A stretch of 64,000 bases of DNA from Bifidobacterium breve (GCA_945889475.1 CAMDBT010000006.1:1-64000); one strand, 5' to 3'; shown: positions 44,263 to 54,314, numbered from the stretch's first letter. Program-made: numbers and translations. The notes: a model not told the origin generated them from the letters alone.

Positions 44263-44715
44263 ATGCGAGCCTCAGTTGCATCAAAAACCTTCGTCGCCAA
44301 CGCCGCCGACCGCGAACGTCGTTGGCTGCTGATCGACGCCAACGGGCTTACGCTCGGGCGGCTGGCTACCCAAATCGCAGACCTTTTGCGCGGCAAGCGC
44401 AAGCCTGAATACACGCCACACGTTGATACCGGGGACTTCGTTGTCGTAATCAACGCTGAGAAGATCTCGGTCAGTGGCAACAAGCTGCAAGAGAAGATGT
44501 ACCGCCGTCATACCGGCTACCCGGGCGGGCTGCGCGAGCGAACGCTCGAAGAGATGCTCGAGCGGCGTCCGGAAGAGGTGATCCGCCAGGCAGTGCGCGG
44601 AATGCTTCCCCGCAACCGCCTTGCCCGTCAGCAGATCACGAAACTCAAGGTTTACGCTGGCACCGAACACCCACACGTCGCGCAGAAGCCGACCAAACTG
44701 GAGATCACGACCTAA
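44263..44715 (+). CDS. rplM: 50S ribosomal protein L13
   Basis: [71 protein letters not shown]. Confidence 0.96.
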   Translation: MRASVASKTFVANAADRERRWLLIDANGLTLGRLATQIADLLRGKRKPEYTPHVDTGDFVVVINAEKISVSGNKLQEKMYRRHTGYPGGLRERTLEEMLERRPEEVIRQAVRGMLPRNRLARQQITKLKVYAGTEHPHVAQKPTKLEITT

Positions 44716-45494
44716 TGGCCGACGACGAAGCGCCAATCGAAGAGCAGCCCGAGGTAGAGGCCGAAGAGGTAGCGGAGATCGTCGAGGAGGCAGCGGAGGT
44801 TGAGGCTGCAGAGGAGATCGTCGAAGAGGCAGCGGAGGTTGAGGCTGCAGAGGAGATCGTCGAAGAGGAGGCTCCGGAGGCTGAGGCCAAGGCCGACGAG
44901 AAAGCCGCCAAGAAGGCTGACAAGAAAGCCGCCAAAGAGGCGCCAATTCCTGGCGCTGACCTTGAGGTTGACATCGTCGTCGAAGGAGACGGGAGCAGCC
45001 GCGATGGCTCGCTCGACCCGTTCGCCGATGAGCCCGACGCCGCCGTCGTAGAGGCCGAAGAGCCTGTCGCCGACGAGCCGATCGCTGCGACAATCGAGCT
45101 TGCGCCGGACGCCCGTTACACCGCAACCGGCAAGCGCAAGCGCGCAGTTGCTCGCGTGATCCTCAAGCCTGGCAAGGGCGAGTACCTGATCAACGGTCGT
45201 TCGATTGATGACTTCTTCCCGCGACCGGCGCTGCAGCGGAACATCCGTCAGCCGCTCGAGGCCGTTGGCTATGAAGAGAAGATGGACGTAATCGCCAGAA
45301 TGCACGGCGGCGGCGTATCAGCTCAGGCTGGAGCGCTGCGCCACGGCATCTCGCGGGCGCTGCTGGAGGCCGACCCGAATCTTCGTGGCGCGCTCAAGAG
45401 CCGCGGCTTCCTGACGCGCGACGCGCGCGCCAAGGAGCGCAAGAAGGCCGGGCTCAAGAAGGCCCGCAAGCGGCCTCAGTTCAGCAAGCGCTAG
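44715..45494 (+). CDS. rpsI: 30S ribosomal protein S9 with long acidic N-terminal extension
   Basis: Core ATGKRKRAVARVILKPGKGEYLINGRSIDDFFPRPALQ...RDARAKERKKAGLKKARKRPQFSKR, preceded by about 130 aa Glu/Ala-rich sequence. Confidence 0.94.
   Translation: MADDEAPIEEQPEVEAEEVAEIVEEAAEVEAAEEIVEEAAEVEAAEEIVEEEAPEAEAKADEKAAKKADKKAAKEAPIPGADLEVDIVVEGDGSSRDGSLDPFADEPDAAVVEAEEPVADEPIAATIELAPDARYTATGKRKRAVARVILKPGKGEYLINGRSIDDFFPRPALQRNIRQPLEAVGYEEKMDVIARMHGGGVSAQAGALRHGISRALLEADPNLRGALKSRGFLTRDARAKERKKAGLKKARKRPQFSKR
44790..44867 (+). repeat. 39-bp tandem duplication inside rpsI
   Basis: Two adjacent copies of GCAGCGGAGGTTGAGGCTGCAGAGGAGATCGTCGAAGAG (13 codons), with partial copies flanking. Confidence 0.85.
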
Positions 45495-45504
45495 CGCTGT
45501 TGGC

Positions 45505-45521
45505 CCGCGCAAGAGGCGCGG
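45505..45521 (+). terminator. Weak hairpin after rpsI
   Basis: CCGCGC-AAGAG-GCGCGG. Confidence 0.35.
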
Positions 45522-45540
45522 ATTCTCTAGGTTCCTCGTT

Positions 45541-46848
45541 ATGGCTCGTCATCTCTTTGGCACCGACGGCGTTCGTGGGCTTGCTGGCGAAAAGCTGACC
45601 GCCGAGCTGGCGATGGCGCTCGGGCGCGCGGCGACGCAGCAAGCCGGCGCGACCGGCACGCGGGTTCTCGTGATTCGTGACACGCGCGAGTCGGGTGAGA
45701 TGCTCGAAGCAGCGCTAGCTGCCGGTATCACCGCTGCCGGAGGGGAGGCGCTGCTCGGCGGCGTACTGCCAACGCCGGCGGCGCCGCTGCTGATCGCCCA
45801 GTACGGCTTCGACCTCGGCGTCGTCGTCTCGGCCTCGCACAACCCATTTCAAGACAACGGGATCAAGTTCTTCGGCGCCGACGGGCTGAAGCTGACCGAC
45901 GCAACTGAGGAGGCGATCGAGGCGCGGCTCGAAGCCGCCCCCAGCGTGGAGCTCGAGATTGGACGCCTGCGCGAGCTCCACGGTACGCAGGAGGATTACC
46001 TACGCGCGCTTGAGACGCGCTTTGAGGGGCTCGACCTCGGCGGCCTGAAGCTGCTGCTCGACTGCGCGAACGGCGCCACCTACCGCGTTGGTCCGGAGAT
46101 CTTCCGACGGCTCGGAGCGACGGTGACGGTGATCGGCGATCAGCCCGATGGCCGCAACATCAACGATCGCGTCGGCTCAACCCACATCGAGGCGCTCGCT
46201 GCTGCGGTGCTGGCTGGCGGCCACGACCTCGGCTTCGCGTTCGACGGCGACGGAGACCGCGTGCTGGCCGCCGATCGCAACGGGGTGGTCGTAGATGGTG
46301 ACGAGCTGATCGCGTTGGCGGCGCTGCACCTGCGAGCCAGCGGCCGACTGAGCGGCGACGGGGTGGTCGTCACGGTAATGACCAACTACGGCTTCCATAC
46401 GGCAATGGAGGCGGCTGAGATTGAAGTCGCCACCGCCGATGTCGGTGATCGTTATGTGCTCGCCGAGCTGCGCGAGCGCGGCTGGACGCTCGGCGGCGAA
46501 CAGTCCGGACACATCATCGACATGGGCTTTGTCGCTTCGGGCGACGGAATCGCCAGTGCCCTGCTGACGCTCGAAGCGCTCGCCGGAGCAGATCTCGCCG
46601 AGCGCTCAGCGATGGTGAAGCTGCCCCAGAGGCTCGTCAACGTCAAGGTCAGCGACAAGCTTCGCGCGCTCGAAGCTGTCGCCGCTGCGGCTGCCGAGGA
46701 GAACGGCGCGCTGACTGGGCAAGGCCGAGTCTTGGTTCGCGCTAGCGGCACCGAGGAGCTGGTTCGCGTGATGGTCGAGGCGCCCGATGCGGCGCAGTGC
46801 GATGAGATCTGCGCGCGCTTAGTGGCTGTCGTCGAGGCCGCAGGCTGA
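45541..46848 (+). CDS. glmM: Phosphoglucosamine mutase
   Basis: LFGTDGVRGLAGEKLTAELAMALGRA, VVSASHNPFQDNGIKFF, AFDGDGDRV. Confidence 0.97.
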   Translation: MARHLFGTDGVRGLAGEKLTAELAMALGRAATQQAGATGTRVLVIRDTRESGEMLEAALAAGITAAGGEALLGGVLPTPAAPLLIAQYGFDLGVVVSASHNPFQDNGIKFFGADGLKLTDATEEAIEARLEAAPSVELEIGRLRELHGTQEDYLRALETRFEGLDLGGLKLLLDCANGATYRVGPEIFRRLGATVTVIGDQPDGRNINDRVGSTHIEALAAAVLAGGHDLGFAFDGDGDRVLAADRNGVVVDGDELIALAALHLRASGRLSGDGVVVTVMTNYGFHTAMEAAEIEVATADVGDRYVLAELRERGWTLGGEQSGHIIDMGFVASGDGIASALLTLEALAGADLAERSAMVKLPQRLVNVKVSDKLRALEAVAAAAAEENGALTGQGRVLVRASGTEELVRVMVEAPDAAQCDEICARLVAVVEAAG

Positions 46849-46872
46849 CGCCACTTACGGCCCGTTTGACGC

Positions 46873-46898
46873 AGGTTATCTAGCGCACTAGATAACCT
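46873..46898. promoter_or_regulatory. Perfect 11-bp-arm palindrome upstream of glmS
   Basis: AGGTTATCTAG-CGCA-CTAGATAACCT, ending 7 nt before the glmS ATG at 46906. Confidence 0.7.
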
Positions 46899-46905
46899 TC
46901 CGAGG

Positions 46906-48768
46906 ATGTGTGGAATCGTCGGTTACGTCGGCTCGCGGGCCGCTGAAGAACTGCTGCTCGCAGGGCTCACAAAGCTCGAGTACCGCGGTTACGACTCGGC
47001 CGGGATTTCAGTGATGTCGGATGGTTTGATCGAGTCGGTTCGCGCGGTCGGCAATCTCGCCCAGTTGCAGTCCGCGGTCGAGCAGCGCCAAGCGGCAGGC
47101 GGCGCGACGGCAACTCTGGTCGAAGCGGCGACGATCGGCATCGGGCACACACGCTGGGCAACGCACGGCCGCGTCAACGAGCAGAACGCGCATCCGCACT
47201 TCGATACCGCAGACCAAGTTCACGTAGTCGTCAACGGAATTGTCGAGAACTACATGGAGCTGCGCGAGCGGCTGGTCATCGATGGCGCCAGCTTCAGCTC
47301 CGAGACCGACGCTGAGGTGATCGCCCACTTGGTCGCAACACATCTGACCGGCGGCCTTGAGCAGGCCGTGCGCGACGCCTACGCTGAGCTCGAGGGTCAC
47401 TTCGCCTTCGTCGCGATGACGGTCGAATCGCCGGAGCTGCTCGTTGGCGCGCGCAAGGAGTGCCCGCTGATCGTCGGCGTCGGCGATGGCGAAATGTTCC
47501 TCGCATCCGCAGTTCCCGCCTTCCTTGCTCAGACGCGCCGGGTGCAGTACGTCGAGAACGAGGAGATCGTCGCTGTTCGTCCCAGCGGCGCCAGCTTCTC
47601 GACCCCCAGCGGCGAGCCGATTGAGCGCGAGGTTGTGACCGTCGACTGGGATCAGGAGACGGCCGAGAAGGGCGGCTACGAAACCTTCATGCTGAAGGAA
47701 ATTCACGAACAGGCCGATGCGATCGCCGAGACGATCGCCGATCGCACGGTTCGCGAAGATGGCGTCGATCTCGATGACGTTGGCGCGCTTAGCGACGAGC
47801 AGCTGCGCAGCGCGAAGCGGATCGTCGTCGTCGCCTGCGGCACCTCGTACCACGCCGGGCTGATCGGCCGCTACGCAATCGAAGAGCTTGCGCGCGTGCC
47901 GGTGGAGGTCGAGATCGCCTCCGAATACCGCTACCGCAACCCGATCGTCGGGCCTGACGATCTGGTGATCGGGATCACGCAGTCGGGGGAGACAGCCGAC
48001 ACCTTGGCTGCAATGCGGCTCGCCAAGGAGCGCGGCGCGACCGTCATGGCGATCACCAACATCATGGGCTCACAGGCCACGCGCGACGCCGACGGCGTGC
48101 TCTACACCCGCGCCGGGCTCGAGGTCTCGGTCGCAGCAACGAAGACCTTCGTCTGCCAGGTTGCTGTGATGTACCTGCTGGCGCTTCGGCTCGCCGAGCT
48201 CCACGAGGCGCTGGCGCCGGCGCGGAGGATTGAACTGGTCGCTGGCCTCAAGCAGCTGCCCAGCCTGATCAGCGAGCTACTGGCCACCGTCGATCCTGTC
48301 GTGGAGGCAGTAGCAGAGGGCGTCTGGGAAGCCAACTTCTTCCTCTTTCTCGGCCGCCATGCGGGCGTCGCCGTCGCCGACGAAGGGGCGCTCAAGCTGA
48401 AGGAGGTTTCCTACATCTCGACCGACGCCTACGCAGCAGGTGAGATGAAGCACGGCCCGATCGCGCTGCTCAGTGAGCAGACGCCGGTCGTTACTGTCGC
48501 CACCGACTCGCCGGTGTTGGAGAAGGTGATCTCCAACATGCAGGAGGTGCGTGCGCGTGGCGCTTACCTGATCGCCGTCGCCAGCGAAGGAAATCTTGCA
48601 ATCGCCCAGCAGGCCGACGCGGTGATCTCAATACCGCGCACCGACTGGATCCTGCAGCCGCTGCTAGCTGTAATTCCATTGCAGCTGCTGGCCTACCGAA
48701 TCGCGCGGCTGCGCGGGCTCAACGTCGATCAGCCCCGTAACCTCGCCAAGACGGTCACAGTCGAATAG
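46906..48768 (+). CDS. glmS: Glutamine-fructose-6-phosphate aminotransferase
   Basis: MCGIVGYVG, TRWATHGRVNEQNAHPH, CGTSYHAGL, LAKTVTVE C terminus. Confidence 0.98.
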   Translation: MCGIVGYVGSRAAEELLLAGLTKLEYRGYDSAGISVMSDGLIESVRAVGNLAQLQSAVEQRQAAGGATATLVEAATIGIGHTRWATHGRVNEQNAHPHFDTADQVHVVVNGIVENYMELRERLVIDGASFSSETDAEVIAHLVATHLTGGLEQAVRDAYAELEGHFAFVAMTVESPELLVGARKECPLIVGVGDGEMFLASAVPAFLAQTRRVQYVENEEIVAVRPSGASFSTPSGEPIEREVVTVDWDQETAEKGGYETFMLKEIHEQADAIAETIADRTVREDGVDLDDVGALSDEQLRSAKRIVVVACGTSYHAGLIGRYAIEELARVPVEVEIASEYRYRNPIVGPDDLVIGITQSGETADTLAAMRLAKERGATVMAITNIMGSQATRDADGVLYTRAGLEVSVAATKTFVCQVAVMYLLALRLAELHEALAPARRIELVAGLKQLPSLISELLATVDPVVEAVAEGVWEANFFLFLGRHAGVAVADEGALKLKEVSYISTDAYAAGEMKHGPIALLSEQTPVVTVATDSPVLEKVISNMQEVRARGAYLIAVASEGNLAIAQQADAVISIPRTDWILQPLLAVIPLQLLAYRIARLRGLNVDQPRNLAKTVTVE

Positions 48769-48777
48769 ATTTAGCGA

Positions 48778-49149
48778 ATGAGTTCAGCACCCCCGGTTGG
48801 CATCGATCTGCTTGAGATCGGCCGCTTGGAACGGGCACTGGAGCGGCGACCACGCCTTGCTCAGCGCCTGTTCAGCGACTGCGAACGCGCCTACGCCGAC
48901 CGGCAGGCTCGCCCAGCGCAACATCTTGCGGCGCGCTTTTGCGCCAAAGAGGCTGCCACCAAGGCGCTCCGGCTTGCAGTCTTTCGGCCGCTTGAGATTG
49001 AGGTCTGTTCTCGCGATGACGGCTCGCCTCAGATCCTCCTCAGCGGCGTGGCGGCGGCGCGCGCCGATCAGCTGGGCGTGGTGCTCGCCTGTTCGCTAAC
49101 GCATTCCAAATCAACCGCTGGGGCAGTCGTTATCGGCGGCTCGGCATGA
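48778..49149 (+). CDS. acpS: Holo-[acyl-carrier-protein] synthase
   Basis: GIDLLEIGRLERALERRP, LAARFCAKEAATKAL. Confidence 0.92.
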   Translation: MSSAPPVGIDLLEIGRLERALERRPRLAQRLFSDCERAYADRQARPAQHLAARFCAKEAATKALRLAVFRPLEIEVCSRDDGSPQILLSGVAAARADQLGVVLACSLTHSKSTAGAVVIGGSA

Positions 49150-50657
49150 GCGACTGGTTGATCGCGCTCTCCGACGCCGAGCGCTCGCGCGCCGCCGACC
49201 AGTGGGCAATAGAAAGCTCAGGGATCAGCGGTCTGACGCTGATGGAGGCCGCCGCGGCAGGCCTCGCCGATTACGTTGATCGCTACATCCCGGAAGGGCT
49301 GATTGTGATCGTTTGCGGTTGCGGCAACAACGGCGGCGATGGTTACGCCGCCGCGCGGTTACTACGAGCGGCCGGCCGTCAGGTGCGCGTGCTGCAGGTC
49401 GGCGACCCCCAGAAACTCAGCGATGACGCTAGTGCGCAGCGCAAGCTGCTCCAGGGTGAACCTGCTGTCGCCTTCGCCGACGCGCTTCTCGGCGGTGGCT
49501 CCGTGGTCGTCGACGCGCTGCTCGGGACGGGCTTCAAAGGCAAGGCCCGCGGCGAGGTCGGCAAGGCGATTGAGGCGATCAGCGAGTGTGGTCTCCCGGT
49601 CGTTGCCGTTGACGTGCCAAGTGGCGTCGATGTATCGACCGGCGAGGTGCTCGGCGCCGCCGTTGATGCCCAGATGACGGTCACCTTCAACTCCGACAAG
49701 CCTGGGCTGCACATCAATCCGGGCCGCGACCACGCCGGCGCCGTCCGCGTTGTCGACATCGGTATACCGGCTGGTGCGCCGCTTGCGGAAGCATCGGTTG
49801 GCCTGATCATCGACGAGCCGCTGATCGAGCTGTTACCCCGGCGCGGCGCCCGCTCGAACAAGTTCACCAGTGGCCACCTCTACGTCGCAGCGGGCTCGCG
49901 TGGGCTGACCGGGGCGGCCGTGCTGTCCTCAACAGCGGCGATGCGCGCTGGCGCTGGCTACGTCACGGCCTGCGTTCCCGCAAGCGAACAGCCGGTCGTA
50001 GCGAGCCAGCTCGTCGAAGTGATGCAGATGGCGCTCGTCGGTGACGACGGCCATCACAGCCGCAAAGGAGCTAGCCAGCTGCTCGCAGCGATTGCCGGTC
50101 GCTCAGGCACAGTTCTGCTGGGCCCCGGACTAGGGGCGAGCAAAGCAGCAGCGGCATTCGCCCGCGAGCTTGCCGCCAGCGTAAAGCAGCCGCTCGTGAT
50201 CGACGCCGATGGTCTCAATGCGTTCGCGGGAGATCTCGAAGCGCTGCGGCGCAGGAAGCAGCCAACAATTCTGACGCCGCATGAAGGCGAGTTGGCGCGG
50301 CTCTTGGATTGCGGCATCGAGAAGGTTCGTGAGCGACGACTGAGGCAAGTCCGGGTGGCCGCGAAAGCCGCAAACGCGGTCGTGGTTCTGAAAGGTGTCG
50401 ACACGCTGATCTGCAGCCCCGATGGCCTAGTCGCAATCAGCCCTGGCGCTTCTCCCGGGCTGGCAACGGCCGGCACGGGCGACGTCCTCGGCGGTGTCGT
50501 TGGCGCGCTGCTGGCGCGCGGGGCGGAGCCGTTCGTCGCGGCGGCGGCCGCGGTCCGGCTCCACGCGCGCGCCGCCGAGCTGGCCGCCGAGAGTCTGGGA
50601 ACCGAAGGGTTGATTGCGAGCGACGTCGTGGGCGCCCTGCCGCTGGCGTGGGGCTGA
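49146..50657 (+). CDS. Bifunctional NAD(P)H-hydrate epimerase / ADP-dependent dehydratase
   Basis: GCGNNGGDGYAAARLL (epimerase) and LTPHEGELARLL, GTGDVLGGVVGALLARG (dehydratase). Confidence 0.95.
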   Translation: MSDWLIALSDAERSRAADQWAIESSGISGLTLMEAAAAGLADYVDRYIPEGLIVIVCGCGNNGGDGYAAARLLRAAGRQVRVLQVGDPQKLSDDASAQRKLLQGEPAVAFADALLGGGSVVVDALLGTGFKGKARGEVGKAIEAISECGLPVVAVDVPSGVDVSTGEVLGAAVDAQMTVTFNSDKPGLHINPGRDHAGAVRVVDIGIPAGAPLAEASVGLIIDEPLIELLPRRGARSNKFTSGHLYVAAGSRGLTGAAVLSSTAAMRAGAGYVTACVPASEQPVVASQLVEVMQMALVGDDGHHSRKGASQLLAAIAGRSGTVLLGPGLGASKAAAAFARELAASVKQPLVIDADGLNAFAGDLEALRRRKQPTILTPHEGELARLLDCGIEKVRERRLRQVRVAAKAANAVVVLKGVDTLICSPDGLVAISPGASPGLATAGTGDVLGGVVGALLARGAEPFVAAAAAVRLHARAAELAAESLGTEGLIASDVVGALPLAWG

Positions 50658-50673
50658 CTGTAGGATTCCTGCC

Positions 50674-51141
50674 ATGAGCGCGACAGTCAGTCAGATCATG
50701 GACGCCGACCCGCAGAGCGTGGGCCCGGACGACAGCGTCGAAGCGGTCGTCCAGCGGATGCATGAGCACGAGCTTCCCGGCCTGCCGGTGGTTGATGCGA
50801 ACGACGTCCTGATCGGAATCGTCACCGAAAGCGACCTGCTGATGTTCGATGAGCGTGAGGATCTTGATCCGCCTGCTCACGTTCAGATCATGGGCGGCGT
50901 TATCTATCTTGGCTCGGTCAAGCATTGGGAAGAGCGGATCCGCAAGTCGATCGCAAGTACGGTCGAAGAGATCATGAGCACCGAGCTGATCACCGTGAGC
51001 CCTGACGCCGACGCGCACGATGCTGGTCATTTGATCGCTGAGCACGGGCACAACCGCTTGCCGGTCGTAGATGATGAAGGCCGCCTTGTCGGCGTCGTGA
51101 CGCGCGTCGATGTGCTCGAGGCGCTGCTAGAAGATCGATAG
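50674..51141 (+). CDS. CBS-domain protein
   Basis: Two CBS repeats: LPGLPVVDANDVLIGIVTESDLL and HNRLPVVDDEGRLVGVVTRVDVLEAL. Confidence 0.9.
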   Translation: MSATVSQIMDADPQSVGPDDSVEAVVQRMHEHELPGLPVVDANDVLIGIVTESDLLMFDEREDLDPPAHVQIMGGVIYLGSVKHWEERIRKSIASTVEEIMSTELITVSPDADAHDAGHLIAEHGHNRLPVVDDEGRLVGVVTRVDVLEALLEDR

Positions 51142-51149
51142 CGGGTGGG

Positions 51150-52268
51150 TTGACCGTGGTGCGTGCGCTGGCCTCGGTTGACCTCGCTGCGATCGAACGC
51201 AATGTCGCGCTGCTCGCTGCGCGGGCGCCCTCCGCGCAGCTCTGCGCGGTCGTCAAGGCCAACGGCTACGGCCATGGTGCCGCTGAAGCAGCAACAGCTG
51301 CGCTGCGCGGCGGCGCCACTTGGCTTGCGGTCTCGACGGCGGTTGAGGCGCAGAGCTTGCGCTCCGAGGGCATTGCGGGGCCGATCTTGGTGATGGGCGC
51401 ACTAAGCGACGATGAATTGGAAATCGCGCTTGCAGCAAACGCCGACGTGGTCGCTTGGAGCGAGTACTTCATTACGAAGCTCGCGGCGCTCGGTGGCGGC
51501 CGCGTCCACATCAAGCTCGACAGCGGCATGGGTCGGCTCGGCACCAGAGACCACGAGCTGGCCTCACGCCTAGCAGCTGCGGCCAACGAAGCGCCGCAGC
51601 TGGAGTTGGTTGGGCTGATGACCCACTTTGCGACCGCCGATGAAGTCGGCGATCAGTTCTTCGACCACCAGCTCGAAGCCTTCAGCGAGTGGAGCGACGG
51701 GATCGTCGCGACGATCCCGGGGCTGATCCGACACGCGGCCAACAGCGCCGCCTTGCTGCGCGAGAGCGCGTCGCATTTCGACCTCGTCCGACCCGGCCTG
51801 GCCTGTTACGGACTCGACCCATTCGGCGTTGATCCAGCAGCGCGAGGGCTTGAACCTGCGCTGCGCGTTGAGTCCTACGTCGCGCTCGTCAAGCGCTGCG
51901 AAGCTGGCGAGAGTACGGGCTACGGGCGCAGCTTCATCGCTAAGCAGCCGACGATGATCGCCGCAGTGCCGGTCGGCTACGCCGACGGTTGGAAGCGGGT
52001 TTTCTCGAACAACGCCGAGGTCCTGATCGGTGGCCGCCGCTACCCCGTTGTCGGAAACGTCAGTATGGACAGCATGGCGGTCGATCTCGGCGCCGACGGC
52101 GGTGGGGTAGCGGTTGGAGATCGCGTGACCCTGCTTGGCGCTGACGGCGCTGACCGGATTCTCGGCGAGCAGCTCGCAAGGCAGGCGGAGACGATCAGCT
52201 ATGAAATTGTGACTTCGGTCAGCGTGCGCGTACCGCGTCAGTATTGGCGCAGTCAGGACGGCGGTTGA
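51150..52268 (+). CDS. alr: Alanine racemase
   Basis: AVVKANGYGHGA, HIKLDSGMGRLG, GNVSMDSMAVDLG. Start TTG 51150 or GTG 51156. Confidence 0.96.
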   Translation: MTVVRALASVDLAAIERNVALLAARAPSAQLCAVVKANGYGHGAAEAATAALRGGATWLAVSTAVEAQSLRSEGIAGPILVMGALSDDELEIALAANADVVAWSEYFITKLAALGGGRVHIKLDSGMGRLGTRDHELASRLAAAANEAPQLELVGLMTHFATADEVGDQFFDHQLEAFSEWSDGIVATIPGLIRHAANSAALLRESASHFDLVRPGLACYGLDPFGVDPAARGLEPALRVESYVALVKRCEAGESTGYGRSFIAKQPTMIAAVPVGYADGWKRVFSNNAEVLIGGRRYPVVGNVSMDSMAVDLGADGGGVAVGDRVTLLGADGADRILGEQLARQAETISYEIVTSVSVRVPRQYWRSQDGG

Positions 52269-53698
52269 TGAGCGTCGCCGAGTCGCAGGCGGTTGAGCTG
52301 GCAAGGAGCGCTCTGGCTGACCGGTCGGCGTGGCTTGTTGGCGGCGCGATTCGTGACCGACTCGCCGGTGGCGACGATCGCAGCGGGACGCTAGACCTTG
52401 ATCTGATCATCGCAGGCGATGCGGAGCGTGCTGCGCGCGACATTCGCGCCGCCGCGCCGGCCGGAGCGGCCGTCTTTGCGCTCTCCGAGCAATTCGGCGC
52501 ATGGCGCGTCTGCAGCGCCGGGGGCGATTGGCAGATCGACTGTACGCCGCTTCAGGGCGCGACGCTCGATGACGATCTCCGCGCACGCGACCTTACCGTC
52601 AACGCGATCGCGCAGCCGCTCGCCGGCGGTGAGCTGATCGACCCGACCGGAGGCGCTGACGATCTCCAGCGCGGCCTGCTGCGGATGGCAGCGCCGCAGG
52701 CGTTCGCGGACGATCCGCTCCGTTGCGTCAGGTTGGCACGTTTTGCGATTCAGCTTGGCTTCGAGATCGAAGCGGCAACGCTCGCCGCTGCGCAGGCAGA
52801 GCCCGGCGGACTCAGCGAAGTTGCTGGAGAACGGATCTTTGCCGAGCTGAACTTGATCCTCACTTCGCCACAGGCGGTCAGCGGGATCCGCCTGCTTGAC
52901 GAGATCGGTGCCAGCGCCGTGATTCTGCCGGAGCTGTTGGAACTTCAAGGCGTCGAGCAGACCGCCTACCACCACCTTGACGCCTACGAGCACACGCTCG
53001 AGGTGTTGCAGTTTTCGATCGATCTAGAAGCTGATCCCGGCGCGCTCTTTGGCGAGCCGGGCGGCGCTGCGGTCGCGGCGCTGCTCGCCGAGCCGCTCGC
53101 CGACGGGCTCAGCCGCGGAGTCGGGCTCCGCTGGGGTGCGCTGCTCCACGACATCGCCAAGCCGCAGACGCGGGCCCAGTTCGACGATGGCCGGGTCGGT
53201 TTCCCCGGCCACGCAGTCGAAGGCGCCGAGCAGGCGCGAGTCGTCCTGCGGCGACTGAAGGCCAGTGAACGGCTGAAAGCCCACGTTTCGAAGCTAACAC
53301 TTGAGCATCTTCGCCTTGGCTTCTTGGTTCACGAGCAGCCGCTAACGCCGGAAGCTTTCTACCTCTACCTGTCGAGCTGTGAGCCGGTTGAGGTGGATGT
53401 CACATTGCTGTCGCTCGCCGATCGGCTCGCGACGCGCGGCCGCAAGGCCGAGCAGGCGATCGTGGCGCATCAGCAGTTGGCGCTTGAGCTGTTGGCCGAG
53501 GCGTTGCGTTGGCGCGAGCAGGGGCCGCCCGAACCGTTGATCCGAGGCGACAGGCTCGCCAGCGAGCTCGGAATCGAGCCCGGCCCGTTGCTGGGCGAGC
53601 TGCTCGCGGCGATCGCTGAGGCGCAGTATTGCGGCGCCGTGGCGGACGAAGCGGCGGCGGTCGAGCTGGCGCGCTCGCTGCTCGCCAGCCGCAGCTGA
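52268..53698 (+). CDS. CCA tRNA nucleotidyltransferase / poly(A) polymerase family with HD-type domain
   Basis: SAWLVGGAIRDRLAGGDDRSGTLDLDLIIAGDA, RDLTVNAIAQPL, LLHDIAKP. Confidence 0.92.
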   Translation: MSVAESQAVELARSALADRSAWLVGGAIRDRLAGGDDRSGTLDLDLIIAGDAERAARDIRAAAPAGAAVFALSEQFGAWRVCSAGGDWQIDCTPLQGATLDDDLRARDLTVNAIAQPLAGGELIDPTGGADDLQRGLLRMAAPQAFADDPLRCVRLARFAIQLGFEIEAATLAAAQAEPGGLSEVAGERIFAELNLILTSPQAVSGIRLLDEIGASAVILPELLELQGVEQTAYHHLDAYEHTLEVLQFSIDLEADPGALFGEPGGAAVAALLAEPLADGLSRGVGLRWGALLHDIAKPQTRAQFDDGRVGFPGHAVEGAEQARVVLRRLKASERLKAHVSKLTLEHLRLGFLVHEQPLTPEAFYLYLSSCEPVEVDVTLLSLADRLATRGRKAEQAIVAHQQLALELLAEALRWREQGPPEPLIRGDRLASELGIEPGPLLGELLAAIAEAQYCGAVADEAAAVELARSLLASRS

Positions 53699-53784
53699 AC
53701 TGCAGCTTCGCCGCTTAGATCGCGCCAGCATCGCTGGTTCAGCTCGATCGCCCTTGGGCACCAGCAGCGGTTACGCTCTCAATC

Positions 53785-54192
53785 ATGGACGACTGTCTTT
53801 TCTGCTCAATCGTCGGCGGCGAGATTCCGGCTGAGATAGTCGCTGAGGACGAGCGGACGATCACCCTGATGGACATCAGTCCCGCCACACCTGGCCACGC
53901 GCTGGTGATCCCACGCGAACACGCAACCGATCTCTACGAGATCTCCGAATCCGACCTAAGCGCCTGCGTCATCGCCGCTAAGCGGGCAGCGCTTCTCGCC
54001 CGCGAGCGGCTTGGAGCTGACGGCGTCAACCTGCTCAACTCCTGCCAGGCGCATGCTTGGCAGAGCGTCTTCCACTTTCACATCCATGTGATTCCGCGCT
54101 ACATCGGCGATCCGCTGCAGCTCCCTTGGCTGCCGCAAGCTGGCGATGCGGCTTCAGTTGCTCACAGCGCCGCGCTGCTGCGCGGTGACTGA
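53785..54192 (+). CDS. HIT family protein
   Basis: CLFCSIVGGEIPAEIVAEDERTITLMDISPATPGHALVIPREH; HFHIHVIPR. Confidence 0.95.
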   Translation: MDDCLFCSIVGGEIPAEIVAEDERTITLMDISPATPGHALVIPREHATDLYEISESDLSACVIAAKRAALLARERLGADGVNLLNSCQAHAWQSVFHFHIHVIPRYIGDPLQLPWLPQAGDAASVAHSAALLRGD

Positions 54193-54314
54193 GCGCGGCA
54201 AAACGTCAGAATTCGTGCAGGCGACGGTCTGGATAAGCCGATAAACACGGCAAATCGTCGCGAGCTCGAGATTGAACCGGCTCGTTAGCGTTCTCAGTGC
54301 GCTTAGATAGTGAA

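Noticed and set aside
44281-45126. 281-aa minus-strand ORF with Arg/Pro/Leu repeats
   Set aside because: Antisense product of the rpsI tandem repeat and rplM.
47008-47853. 281-aa minus-strand ORF
   Set aside because: Shadow ORF opposite glmS.
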